From positions 143,838-207,837 of the forward strand of contig JBBQPZ010000004.1 of NCBI GenBank assembly GCA_038216655.1: a DNA stretch of 64,000 bases, given 5' to 3'. Under the pieces are notes generated by a model. The model saw only the letters and a list, made by a program, of their open reading frames with translations, was not told the origin of the DNA and did no database searches. A program made the position numbers and the translations under genes. The stretch comes from JAFDWR01 sp038216655 (GTDB taxonomy: Bacteria > Armatimonadota > Fimbriimonadia > Fimbriimonadales > Fimbriimonadaceae). Shown in pieces: positions 43,943 to 52,829 of the stretch (position 1 is its first letter; each line of letters starts with the position of its first letter).

Positions 43943-45865
43943 ATGCCTAAACCCAACCGCCCTTCCAAAGACACCGCCAAGAAAGTCTTCGTCAAGAAAG
44001 ATAAGACCGGAGGCGCCGCGCCTCCCAAACGAAAACGACCCGCCGCCGGAGATTCGTTCCAACGTCACCCGGCCAAGAAGATCCGGCCCGATGTCGTCGC
44101 TCCCGCCGCCGCCCCAGGGGCCGAAGCGCCAACCTTCGAGCGAAAGCCGAAAAAGCGGAAGTTCGAGAAGGAGTTTGTTGCCAAGCCGGCGCACGTTCGC
44201 GCTCCCGCCGTCGAGGAACCGGTTGAGGCGTTCGTCGAGCCGCCCACATTTGCCGAACTTGGCCTCGACGAATCTATCGTCCGAGCCATCACTGAACTGG
44301 GCTTCGAGCGACCCACCCCGATCCAGGCCCGCGCCATTCCCGTCCTGCTCGAAGGCGGCGACCTCATCGGGCAGGCTCAGACCGGCACCGGTAAGACCGC
44401 CGCGTTCGCCCTCCCGATCATCCAGAAGATCGATGCCTCCCGCAACGAGACCCAGGCCCTGATCCTCGCCCCAACCCGCGAGCTCGCGATCCAAGTCGCC
44501 GGCGGTATCTGGGACCTCTGCAAGCACACCGGCCTCAAGGTCGTCCCCGTTTACGGCGGGCAACCCATCGACCGCCAGTTCCGCTCCCTCCGCAACGGTG
44601 CCCAGATCGTCGTCGGCACTCCCGGGCGCGTGCTGGACCACCTGCGCCGCGGCTCCCTCACCCTCGACAAGGTTGCCCACTGCACCCTCGACGAAGCCGA
44701 CGAGATGATGGCGCTCGGGTTCACCGAGGACATGGAAGCCATCCTCGCTCAGCTCCCCGCCGAGCGCCAAGTCGCCTGCTTCTCCGCGACGATGCCGCCG
44801 AAGATCGTGGAGCTCACCAAGAAGTTCTTACGAAATCCGCGCCGGGTTTCGATTGAGTCCAAGCAGCGGACCCTGTCGACCACGAACCAGACTTACTACG
44901 AAGTCCCCCGTGGCCAGAAACTCGAGGCTCTTGGCCGCGTGCTGGACATGGAGAGCCCCGGACCCACGATCGTGTTCTGCCGAACCCGACAGGAAACGAG
45001 CGACCTCAGCGACAACCTTCGTCTGCGCGGTTACAACACCGAAGCGCTCCACGGCGACATGAACCAGGGCGAGCGTGACCGTGTCATGCGTCGCTTCCGC
45101 GACGGGCATGCCGACCTCCTGATCGCCACCGACGTCGCCGCACGTGGCCTCGACATCGAGACGGTCACCCACGTCATCAACTACGACATCCCCTGGGACG
45201 TCGAGCAGTACATCCACCGCATCGGCCGAACTGGCCGTGCGGGACGAACCGGCGACGCGATCACCCTCGTCGAGGGACGCCAGCGACGCCAGCTCGAAGT
45301 CATCGAGCGGGTCATCGGCTCCAAGATCAAACCCGCCCGCATTCCCACCGCTGCGGACATCGCCTCCCGACGTCGCGACGAGTTCAAGAACGCCATCCGC
45401 GAGACCCTTGAGGCCCGCGAATTTGAAGGTCATCTTTCCGCCGTCGAGGACCTCCAAGACGAGTTCGCTCCCGCCGACATCGCCGCCGCCGCCCTGCACA
45501 TGCTGTGGCGCAGCCGCCACGCGGAAGGCCCCGGTGCCGAGGAAGTCGATGCCGACTTCGAGCAGCCAGAAAGCGGAATGACCCGAATCTTCATCGGCAT
45601 GGGTCGCCAAGACGGCCTGCGCCCCGGCGACATCGTCGGCGCGATCGCGGGCGAAGCCGGCCTCACCGGCAAGGCGATCGGCGTTATCGACATCCTTGAC
45701 TTCAGCTCGTTCGTCGAAGTCCCCGCCGCCGAGGCGGAGAAGGTCGTTGACGCACTAAGACACTGCAAGCTCCGCAACAAGAAGGTCAAAGTCCAACTCG
45801 CCCGCCACGGCGACGATCAAGAACAGGTCGACACCGGCGACCGCCAGCGCAACTGGCGGAACTGA
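43943..45865 (+). CDS. deaD: DEAD-box RNA helicase with DbpA-type RNA-binding tail
   Basis: 640 residues. A basic, Lys/Pro/Ala-rich extension of about 95 residues precedes the helicase core. Motifs: Q motif (FAELGLDESIVRAITELGFE then RPTPIQ), motif I AQTGTGKT (145-152), PTRELAIQ, motif II DEAD (250-253), motif III SAT, and motif VI HRIGRTGRAGR. Residues about 550-630 form a DbpA-type RRM-like domain (FIGMGRQDGLRPGDIVGAI, then SSFVEVPAAEAEKVVDAL). It unwinds RNA in ribosome assembly, decay or cold adaptation. It is a single gene preceded by 283 bases without genes. The name deaD reflects domain order. Confidence 0.93.
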   Translation: MPKPNRPSKDTAKKVFVKKDKTGGAAPPKRKRPAAGDSFQRHPAKKIRPDVVAPAAAPGAEAPTFERKPKKRKFEKEFVAKPAHVRAPAVEEPVEAFVEPPTFAELGLDESIVRAITELGFERPTPIQARAIPVLLEGGDLIGQAQTGTGKTAAFALPIIQKIDASRNETQALILAPTRELAIQVAGGIWDLCKHTGLKVVPVYGGQPIDRQFRSLRNGAQIVVGTPGRVLDHLRRGSLTLDKVAHCTLDEADEMMALGFTEDMEAILAQLPAERQVACFSATMPPKIVELTKKFLRNPRRVSIESKQRTLSTTNQTYYEVPRGQKLEALGRVLDMESPGPTIVFCRTRQETSDLSDNLRLRGYNTEALHGDMNQGERDRVMRRFRDGHADLLIATDVAARGLDIETVTHVINYDIPWDVEQYIHRIGRTGRAGRTGDAITLVEGRQRRQLEVIERVIGSKIKPARIPTAADIASRRRDEFKNAIRETLEAREFEGHLSAVEDLQDEFAPADIAAAALHMLWRSRHAEGPGAEEVDADFEQPESGMTRIFIGMGRQDGLRPGDIVGAIAGEAGLTGKAIGVIDILDFSSFVEVPAAEAEKVVDALRHCKLRNKKVKVQLARHGDDQEQVDTGDRQRNWRN

Positions 45866-46072
45866 GTTCAGCAGTGCGTCGGCGTTCTAACTGGGAGCGC
45901 CGACACTCCTGTCGGCAGAGCCTCGGAGTTGGCACCATGCTTGCAGACCAGCGCGGAGTGGAACGGTCTACTCGGTTGCTCTGACCTATCGGTCAGCACA
46001 AGCTGCGTTCGCCCGACAGACCGTGAACTCGGGGTTCGGACACCCCGCTCTAACCTATACTAGGCCCGTTAT

Positions 46073-46584
46073 ATGACAATAACGACCGCATACGTAAGGG
46101 CCAGCGAAGACGAACGCGCCAAGATCTTGCGTCATTTAGTTCGAAAGCGCTTGAGTCGGTGGAAGCTCGTTGCGATTTTTGGATGTGCCCTTTTTGTGGG
46201 AGGGTTGATCCTTGCCTGTTTCGGGGTCCGCATCGAAATCCTGATCGCGGGCGGCCTGACGATGACGGGCGGGCCTTGGAGACATTTTTGCCGTCACTCG
46301 GGGCATCAAGAAGGCAATTTCAAACAGCGAAAATCGCCTCGCTGACGAAGCTTGGCGCGCGGTGATCACCGACGTCCGTCACCTTTGAAACTGAGAAAGG
46401 CACAAAGTCCACGGTTTTGTGGACCGACTTTAGCAAGATCGAAGTTGTTGTGGACGACTATTACCTTTATACTGCGAGATACGCCGCGATGGTTGTTTAC
46501 CGCCGCTACCAAACCGACGAACAATGGGCGCAATTTACTGCTTGGGCCGAAAAGCGGATCGTAGCCTTAGCTAACAGGCCCTAG
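46073..46584 (+). pseudogene. YcxB-like membrane protein gene broken by two frameshifts
   Basis: Coding signal runs through three frames in order. From ATG 46073: MTITTAYVRASEDERAKILR, then a membrane stretch (LVAIFGCALFVGGLILACFG) and a second hydrophobic piece. From about 46275: GDIFAVTRGIKKAISNSENR and DEAWRAVITDV. From about 46377: SVTFETEKGTKSTVLWTDFS, KIEVVVDDYYLYTARYAAMV, and VYRRYQTDEQWAQFTAWAEK, ending at TAG 46582-46584. The order of two helices then a soluble tail with a W-x-D-F/Y region fits YcxB-like proteins. The reading as one ancestral gene is my inference from sense codon runs. Confidence 0.6.
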
Positions 46585-46721
46585 CCTTCAGGGCAAAGTT
46601 TCAGAATTCGGTCCTCGCGCCGTGCCGCTAAAAGAAATCCGTATTCGGCTTGGCAGAACGAGCCCATGTGGTGGCAACCTCCGACGTAACACGACCGGGC
46701 TGCCCTCTTCCAATTCTCGAA

Positions 46722-46743
46722 GCGCAGGTTGGAAAACCTGCGC
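46722..46743 (-). terminator. Hairpin after pepC
   Basis: GCGCAGGTT and AACCTGCGC form a perfect 9-bp stem with a GGAA loop (TTCC on the minus strand), ten bases beyond the pepC stop. The T run is poor. Confidence 0.55.
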
Positions 46744-46753
46744 CATTTGCCCC

Positions 46754-48115
46754 TTACGCGAGGCTCCCCATCGGATCCCAGGGCTCCAACTCGACCGGAG
46801 CCTTCTCCAGGGCCTTGAGCACGGCGCCCGGCACGTGGTTCTTATGAACCACGACCTCGTAGGTGAACTCGTCGAACCACTTGTCGCTCATCTGGAAGAA
46901 ACCCTTGTCCCCGGGCTTGTCGCTCCAGGAGTTCTCGACCCGCCACTTTCGCGAGTGACCGGCTTCGTCCAGATCGACGCCCGTGAACACCATCGCGTGA
47001 GTCATCTGCGAGTGACCGTACATCAGCCGCTCCGCCTTCGACATTCCCTCGTGAGTCCCGTAGGTGAGGTCGAAGTCGTACAGGTCAATGTCCATCACCC
47101 CGAGGTCGCGCTCGAGGTACTTGCCCACGTCGCAGCCGAACCAGACCGAGTCTCCTGCCTGAAGCTGCAGAGTCGCCGCCGCCTTGATCGTGTCGAGCGA
47201 GACGTTCAGATACTCGGTCGGGCGACCGCCGACCACGTTCCCGAGAAACTTCACCGTGAAGACTCGGTTGAAGTCGTGCCCGGGGCGGGGATCGTGGATC
47301 AGGCACACCATATCGTTCAAGTTTTCGCCCACAAACTTTGTGTAAAACTCCTGAGGCGTCAACTCGCCTGCGCGGTGGAACATCTTGTCCTTGTCCCGCC
47401 ACTGCCACTCGAACTGCGTCGGAGGCTCGCCAAGATGAACGCACAGCATGCGGTACACCTCGCTCATAAACCCGTCCTTTTGCTTCCGGAGGTCACCCTC
47501 CGTCGCCCCTCCGGAGTGAGCCGAACGCAGCCGCACCGCATACTCGCGAAGCTTGGCGGTCACGTGGTGGTTCATCTGCCCGGTCGAGCTGGAGCTCTCG
47601 GTCTCGGGCATCACCGACTTGGGCACCACGCCGTACTTGTTCACGAGGTTGACAAACATGTCCCACTGCCCGCCGTCCTGAATCGGGTCGCGCAATAAGA
47701 AGTCAAGCAGACGACTCCCCACCGGCTCGGACATCGTAATGAGAATGTTTTCTAGAAAATAGTTGGACTTTTCCAGCTTGTCCCAGAACATCGTGTAGTT
47801 CTGGCTGAGCTCGAAATTCCCGTCCAAGTTCATGCTGAGTTGGGCCTTGGTGCGGAAAGTATTTAGGGCCGCGAACATCCAGCATCGCCCGCTGCTCTTC
47901 TGGTGGGTAGCCGGGTTCTCGGGTAGATGGACGCTGAAGGTGTTGTTCACCACCGACGATCGGCGGCGGTTCATCGAGACCTGGTTCACCGGCGCGGTGC
48001 ATACCGCGTTCATCGCCTGTCGGTAGCCGGGGACCTTCTCAAAGGCAGATTGGAACGCCGCGATGTCCTTGAGGGACAGTCCCGGCGCACCCTTCGTGGT
48101 GGGGGCAGAAGCCAT
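46754..48115 (-). CDS. pepC: Aminopeptidase C (bleomycin-hydrolase family, C1B)
   Basis: 453 residues, the usual length. This cytoplasmic papain-like cysteine aminopeptidase has the conserved site HQKSSGRCWMFAALNTFR with Cys78 and the oxyanion Gln72. The His lies in MTHAMVFTGVD and the Asn in WRVENSWSDKPGDKGFFQMS. The family insert FWDKLEKSNYFLENIL and GGQWDMFVNLVNKYGVVP are kept. The C-terminus ends MGSLA, and the extreme tail of this family feeds into the active site to trim substrates. It recycles peptides. Confidence 0.94.
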   Translation of the reverse strand: MASAPTTKGAPGLSLKDIAAFQSAFEKVPGYRQAMNAVCTAPVNQVSMNRRRSSVVNNTFSVHLPENPATHQKSSGRCWMFAALNTFRTKAQLSMNLDGNFELSQNYTMFWDKLEKSNYFLENILITMSEPVGSRLLDFLLRDPIQDGGQWDMFVNLVNKYGVVPKSVMPETESSSSTGQMNHHVTAKLREYAVRLRSAHSGGATEGDLRKQKDGFMSEVYRMLCVHLGEPPTQFEWQWRDKDKMFHRAGELTPQEFYTKFVGENLNDMVCLIHDPRPGHDFNRVFTVKFLGNVVGGRPTEYLNVSLDTIKAAATLQLQAGDSVWFGCDVGKYLERDLGVMDIDLYDFDLTYGTHEGMSKAERLMYGHSQMTHAMVFTGVDLDEAGHSRKWRVENSWSDKPGDKGFFQMSDKWFDEFTYEVVVHKNHVPGAVLKALEKAPVELEPWDPMGSLA

Positions 48116-48134
48116 GCTCTATCCTACACGAGCC

Positions 48135-50225
48135 TCATCGGAAGGTGAACCAAGAGCAGGACCTAGGTGCCACCTTGACCGTAATTACCAATCGCGCCTT
48201 GTCGTCCAGGCGTGCTGAAGTCTCCTTGCCATCTTCCTGAGTCATCCGACACGACTTCGACAATCCAGAGAAGTAGAGCGGCAAAACCACCTCTTGGGTG
48301 AGTTCCTTGTCGGAGGGGTTGTAGACCACCGCCATCGCCTTGGTCTTCCCTTTCGGATTCACGTGCAGCACCGCGTCCAGGTTGATCCCGTCTGCACGGC
48401 GAACATGGATTACGTCCGACTCCAGGATCTCACGGTGGATCTTGAACCAGTCCACCCACTTCTTCACCACCGCCCTCGTCTCCGGCGAGTCATAGAGCCT
48501 CGGACCACGGTAGCAGGCCTGGGCGCCGTAGCCGAGGTTGTTCGCCAAGTGCAAGCTGTAGTCGGCAAGGTGATCTTTGAGCGGCTCGATCGTCGCCGCC
48601 GGCCCGCCGCCTTGGTATTCCACCAGCGGGACCATCATCCATCCCATGCTCGGCGTCTTCTCCCAGGTGCCGTCGTATAGGTTCTGACGCGCGTGGATGT
48701 GCTGCTGCTCGCGGGGCAGCGACCAATTCGATTCGCGGTACCCCATCGCCGTCTTGTTTGAGCCGCTCAAGAAGTACACGTCCGGAACGTTGAGGAACAC
48801 ATCGTGCTCTCGGCACCAGCGGTAGAAGCTGGCGATCTCCTGGAATTGCATCCACTGAGAGTCCTCCAGCCCCTTATGGCCAGGGTGGACGGTAGAAGCG
48901 CACGGGTCGCCGGGGTAGCTGCCGTCGTGTTCGAGCAGGTTGAAGCCGGTCTCGGTGATGAACTTCTTGATCTTGGCGAAATACTCCTCGCCCCACTTGC
49001 TGCCCAGGCACGGCGAGCTTCCGAAGATCGGCTTCGGGTTCACAATGTCGTTCGCCTTGTCGATGCTCCGGCTGGCCAAAAGCGAATATCCACCCAGCTC
49101 GACTCCCTTCGAGTTCGCGTACGCCCGGAACTCCTTGATCTTGGCGATGTTCGCCGGGGAGATGTCTTCCATGTCGAGGCCGCTCCAGAAGGAGATCACG
49201 ATCATCTCGAAGCCGCAGTCCGCCGCCTGATCGATCGCTCGATGCACCGTCGCCGGATCGGTCGAGGTCAGATGGAGCATCAGCGGGTTCTCCTGCGTCC
49301 AGGGGGCGAGGGTCCGGTACATACGGCGCACCCCGAGACCTTGCCGCTCCCGGTCGGCCGAGTCGTGATAAAGCTCGAAGGTGCGGAAGGTCTCGAAACC
49401 CTGCCCCGGCTTCAGCGTGACGTTTGGTCCCAGCGGGGGTCGGGTCTCGAGTCGGCACGGAGTTTTGAGTTCGTAGTTGACCTGGGTCTTGTAATCTGGC
49501 TCTTCCTCCCAATACACACCTTTGGTCTGGCCACCGAAGCTGTAGTCGGTGGCAACGGTAATTGCCGGATGTCTCCAGGCGTTGGTCGGATCAACCACCG
49601 ATTCGGCCTCGACGAGCGAGAGAATCTCACCGGTGAACTTCTCAACCGTGGTCTCCTTGCCCGTCTGATTCACCAGGCTGACCCACTTGGCGATCAGCGG
49701 GATGCCATCGTAAAGCTCGTAGTGGACATCCGCCTTGAGGCCACCACCCGCGAAGTGGAGCACCAGCCCGGCACCCTTCGGCGGCCAAGCCGCGTCCGGA
49801 GCGTGTCGATGGCGAACCCACGGCATTCTTTGCTCCGGCTGAGCAAGGTCGTAGCCGACGAACTTGAGCGGACTCGGGGTCGGCTTCATCTGGTTAAGCC
49901 AGTCCGCTCGCAGGAAGGCGAGGTCGGGCTGGCCGATAAAGCCACCCACCGCGACCTCCTTGCCGTCAATCCGGAAGGTCGCCTCAGGCCGTACCGCCCG
50001 AAGCATCGCCTCACCCGTCATCTGGTTGTCGATCCCCACCGTCGCGGCGCCGTCCTGTTGAATCCGGAATCGCCGAGAGATCAGTCCATTCGACAACGCA
50101 ATCTCGTTCTCATGGTCTCTGCGAGACACTTGAGCATGCGCCTCGACTTGGTCAAGGAGCCAGTCCCTCAGTTCACGGTGCGGTTGAAAAAGGGGCAAAG
50201 ACATGGCGGCGAATAGTCCGAACAC
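48135..50225 (-). CDS. Glycoside-hydrolase-like protein, clan GH-D (alpha-galactosidase-like) fold
   Basis: 696 residues. The first part (about 1-300) is a beta-supersandwich seen in GH36-like enzymes. Around residues 320-560 lies a TIM-barrel-like segment with strand motifs FEMIVISFWSG, ANSKGVELGGYSLLASRS, FNLLEHDGSYPGDPC and HDVFLNVPDVYFLSG. The last 100 residues form a beta domain. The Asp in LLEHDG occupies the place of the clan GH-D nucleophile, and the second Asp (NVPDVY) may be the acid/base. This is inference from spacing, and I cannot name the CAZy family. A GTG start at 50225 or ATG at 50204 is possible, with no clear signal peptide. pepC follows 19 bases downstream on the same strand. 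Confidence 0.7.
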   Translation of the reverse strand: MFGLFAAMSLPLFQPHRELRDWLLDQVEAHAQVSRRDHENEIALSNGLISRRFRIQQDGAATVGIDNQMTGEAMLRAVRPEATFRIDGKEVAVGGFIGQPDLAFLRADWLNQMKPTPSPLKFVGYDLAQPEQRMPWVRHRHAPDAAWPPKGAGLVLHFAGGGLKADVHYELYDGIPLIAKWVSLVNQTGKETTVEKFTGEILSLVEAESVVDPTNAWRHPAITVATDYSFGGQTKGVYWEEEPDYKTQVNYELKTPCRLETRPPLGPNVTLKPGQGFETFRTFELYHDSADRERQGLGVRRMYRTLAPWTQENPLMLHLTSTDPATVHRAIDQAADCGFEMIVISFWSGLDMEDISPANIAKIKEFRAYANSKGVELGGYSLLASRSIDKANDIVNPKPIFGSSPCLGSKWGEEYFAKIKKFITETGFNLLEHDGSYPGDPCASTVHPGHKGLEDSQWMQFQEIASFYRWCREHDVFLNVPDVYFLSGSNKTAMGYRESNWSLPREQQHIHARQNLYDGTWEKTPSMGWMMVPLVEYQGGGPAATIEPLKDHLADYSLHLANNLGYGAQACYRGPRLYDSPETRAVVKKWVDWFKIHREILESDVIHVRRADGINLDAVLHVNPKGKTKAMAVVYNPSDKELTQEVVLPLYFSGLSKSCRMTQEDGKETSARLDDKARLVITVKVAPRSCSWFTFR

Positions 50226-50302
50226 GGGACGAGTATAGGCCAGTACCGCGGGTCAAGATGCCAAGGCACAGCTTGCTAAACAAGTGCACCGATTCAACAC
50301 AC

Positions 50303-51166
50303 CTAAAGATGAGCAAACCAGGTTTCGTCAACTTCGACCGATTCAACCATCGTGATCTTCACGCCGAGCCCAAGCTCTTTTAGTCGCCGGACAAGCTCTT
50401 CGCCGTTAATTAGGTCGATTGGAGGAGCCCCGTCTCGTGTCGCTTCCTTAACTGCATCGCGGGTAAAGGAACCCGTAGTGACGAACAGGCCCTTTTCCGT
50501 TCGCCCCTGCATAGCGCCTCGAAAGTCGCGGATCTGACTTGAGGTAACCGAACCCTGGTAACGCTTACACTGAAATAGGACTTGGAAACTCAGGAATCCA
50601 TTGATGCGCGCAATCCCAATCCCGTCAATGCCGCCATCCCCAGAACGCCCGGTCACCTCAACCTGAATGAACCCAGATTCACGCAACATGCGCTGAACTA
50701 AGCGTTCAAAAACATTCGGGTCAAGAGCCAAGAGAAGGTCAAGGTATCGCTGATGCCAGGCAGCCTCCTCACGATGCTCTATGTCAACATAGCTCTCTTC
50801 GCTTTCAGATCCTAAACCGATATTCTCCTTTTTCGCACTTTCTCTCACGTTGCGAACAATCTCTTTTGGGTCTAATTTTTCGGACGCGACGCCATTCGCC
50901 GTTAAAGACCAGACCCCGCGTGCTGAATTCTCGATAAGGCCATACTTCTTGAGGTAAGTCCTGCTCCAAGCTAGGCGGTAAACAACTTCGCTTATTGACG
51001 AATTTCCATGTGGGACTTCTAGCACCTCAGCAGATAGAGCCATCAATTCCATGACCGTCGAATTAATCTCTTCGATCGTCCCAGATCCGCCAAGACTCCT
51101 GAGAGCTGCCACCGTTGGCAAAAGCATAGTGTCGTAGGACGGAACGCGAAGCTGAAATCTTGCCAT
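50303..51166 (-). CDS. mrr: Mrr-type restriction endonuclease
   Basis: 287 residues. An N-terminal winged-helix Mrr_N domain (residues about 8-95; LPTVAALRSLGGSGTIEEIN, SRTYLKKYGLI then ARGVWSLTANG) is joined to an Mrr catalytic domain (residues about 145-270). The PD-(D/E)xK-like site is GDGGIDG with D181 and QCKRY with Q199 and K201. FVTTGSFTRDAVKEA is the usual follow-up. It cuts modified foreign DNA. Base composition is clearly lower in GC than the neighbours, and there is no methylase beside it. Both fit recent horizontal transfer of a stand-alone type IV system. Confidence 0.92.
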   Translation of the reverse strand: MARFQLRVPSYDTMLLPTVAALRSLGGSGTIEEINSTVMELMALSAEVLEVPHGNSSISEVVYRLAWSRTYLKKYGLIENSARGVWSLTANGVASEKLDPKEIVRNVRESAKKENIGLGSESEESYVDIEHREEAAWHQRYLDLLLALDPNVFERLVQRMLRESGFIQVEVTGRSGDGGIDGIGIARINGFLSFQVLFQCKRYQGSVTSSQIRDFRGAMQGRTEKGLFVTTGSFTRDAVKEATRDGAPPIDLINGEELVRRLKELGLGVKITMVESVEVDETWFAHL

Positions 51167-51268
51167 GGTTGGTCTCAGCAATTCTACTCCGATGGAGTTA
51201 GACTCTTATTGGCCACTTAAGCCAAGCGAATAGTGAGGATCTTGCTTCCTGGATCATTGGCGCGGACC

Positions 51269-52285
51269 CTAAATCGCTTTGATGCCGTTCGAAGCTCCGT
51301 CCCCCAGGAGGCATGAGCGGGCTGCCTGGAGTGCCATCAGTAGACACTTTTCGAGAGATCGGTTGTCGTGAAAGCCGTACAGAAATCCGGCGGCGAAAGC
51401 GTCGCCCGCCCCGACCGTGCCCCTAATCTCATGCCGATCGATCGGGAGGCTCGGTTGAAAGACTTCTTCGCCGCTCCGGGCCCGAACGTAGCCGAATTCG
51501 TGCGTGTGGATCACCGCCATCTCTTGTAATCCGGCGTCGAAGAGCACTTGGGTTGCCTGGCGAAGATTAGGCCCCAACTCGCTAGGGCTCGCCGAGCCCT
51601 CCCCTAACCCCTCCCCGGGGCGGGAGGGGGACCGGAAGTGGCTCATGTCCATGCCTGTGGTTCGGCTCAGCTCGAACTCGTTGGCGAAGCAGATATCCAC
51701 ATACGGAAGCGTGGGCAACGCCACCGTCGCGAACCGATAACTGTCCTCGCTGACGAGATCGACACTCGTGGTCAACCCGGCATTTCTACCCTGGGCCAGA
51801 ACGACACCCGCCCGGGTCCCGAACTCGGCATCAGGAAGGTCGAGGCGGTCAAGCAGCAGGAGATAGCCGAGGTGGAAATGCCGCGCCGCCGACCCTTCGA
51901 ACGAGAAGTGTTCGACGTCAAGCAAAGCGTTCGCCCCGCGCTGGTGGAAGAAGGTGCGACGCCCCGTCTCCGCAACCGTCATGACGTCGGTGTACGAGGT
52001 GGACGACAAGGCAGCGGAGTGCAAACCGCCAACGTCGATCCCGTGTTCGGCGCACATCGAGCGTATAAAGTCGGCGTCGGAGTCTTCGCCGATCATTCCG
52101 ATCCCGATCAAGGGAAAGGAGGCCCCCAGCTTGGCGAGATCGACAAGCAAGTTGAAGGCGCAGCCACCATTCTGATCCGACTGAGACGAGATGTTGGCCA
52201 GCGTATCCTGCTCGGGGTAGCGGTCGATGTGCTTGACCCGATCGACGATCCAGTTCCCACCGCAGATGATGCCGGACCTAGTCAT
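51269..52285 (-). CDS. PfkB-family sugar kinase
   Basis: 338 residues. The N-terminal strand GIICGGNWIVDRV and QNGGCAFNLLVDLAKLGA are PfkB sugar-binding parts. The anion-hole/catalytic motif GTVGAGDAFAAGF contains the base Asp295. It phosphorylates a sugar or sugar acid with ATP in the cytoplasm. Residues about 216-230 are a Pro/Gly-rich insert (SPSRPGEGLGEG) encoded by a GC-rich palindrome that looks like an inserted repeat. This is the last gene of the coupled operon: its ATG overlaps the isomerase-like stop by eight bases. Substrate assignment follows from the operon only. Confidence 0.88.
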   Translation of the reverse strand: MTRSGIICGGNWIVDRVKHIDRYPEQDTLANISSQSDQNGGCAFNLLVDLAKLGASFPLIGIGMIGEDSDADFIRSMCAEHGIDVGGLHSAALSSTSYTDVMTVAETGRRTFFHQRGANALLDVEHFSFEGSAARHFHLGYLLLLDRLDLPDAEFGTRAGVVLAQGRNAGLTTSVDLVSEDSYRFATVALPTLPYVDICFANEFELSRTTGMDMSHFRSPSRPGEGLGEGSASPSELGPNLRQATQVLFDAGLQEMAVIHTHEFGYVRARSGEEVFQPSLPIDRHEIRGTVGAGDAFAAGFLYGFHDNRSLEKCLLMALQAARSCLLGDGASNGIKAI

Positions 52286-52829
52286 GGTCGCTCACGAGGC
52301 GAACGCTGGCGGGGACGTCCTCTTCGATCTCGGTGAACCGACCCACCAACGGGTCGGCGAAGAAGTTGTCGTTCACGTCGTCGTTCGCGGTCGAGACTTC
52401 ACCGAGGATCGCTTCCTCGGAGAGCACCCAAAAGGCGTGGTCAATGCCCGCCTCGATCGTGACCCGCTCCCCCGCATCGAGGGTCAGCTCCACCGGCGAG
52501 TGGAACGAGAGCAGCTTGCCGTTCCGCTTCAGCCAGATCTCGCCGTCATGCTCAAACGCGATCTGGACGCCCCCAAACCGGCAGATGATGTCCTCCTTCT
52601 TACGGTGGTGCCGGTGCAGCGGGGTCTTCATTCCCCGCTTGGCGTACATCAGCTTCTCGCAATACTCCGGCTCCTCGGCCAGGTTGATCAGCACGAGGCC
52701 ATGCTTCTGCCAATCGCCGAGCCCGAAGTCGGTGACATCCCACTTGGGATCGGGCGGAAGCGCCCAGCCGTGGCGATGGAAACACGCCGTCGCATCGGCG
52801 ACCAGCCGATTGACCTCGCTCCGTTTCAT
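52278..52829 (-). CDS. D-lyxose isomerase-like cupin
   Basis: 183 residues of the D-lyxose ketol-isomerase (YdaE/COG3822-like) cupin family. Conserved parts: MKRSEVNRLV start, DVTDFGLGDW, metal site PLHRHHRKKEDIICR with H72, H74 and E79, a later H131 in GIDHAFWVL, and GEVSTANDDVNDNFF. RFTEIEED near the end also matches. The family interconverts D-lyxose with D-xylulose or D-mannose with D-fructose using a divalent metal. In this operon it would convert the sugar to a ketose for the kinase. GGTGG precedes the ATG. It overlaps both neighbours. Confidence 0.85.
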   Translation of the reverse strand: MKRSEVNRLVADATACFHRHGWALPPDPKWDVTDFGLGDWQKHGLVLINLAEEPEYCEKLMYAKRGMKTPLHRHHRKKEDIICRFGGVQIAFEHDGEIWLKRNGKLLSFHSPVELTLDAGERVTIEAGIDHAFWVLSEEAILGEVSTANDDVNDNFFADPLVGRFTEIEEDVPASVRLVSDHD

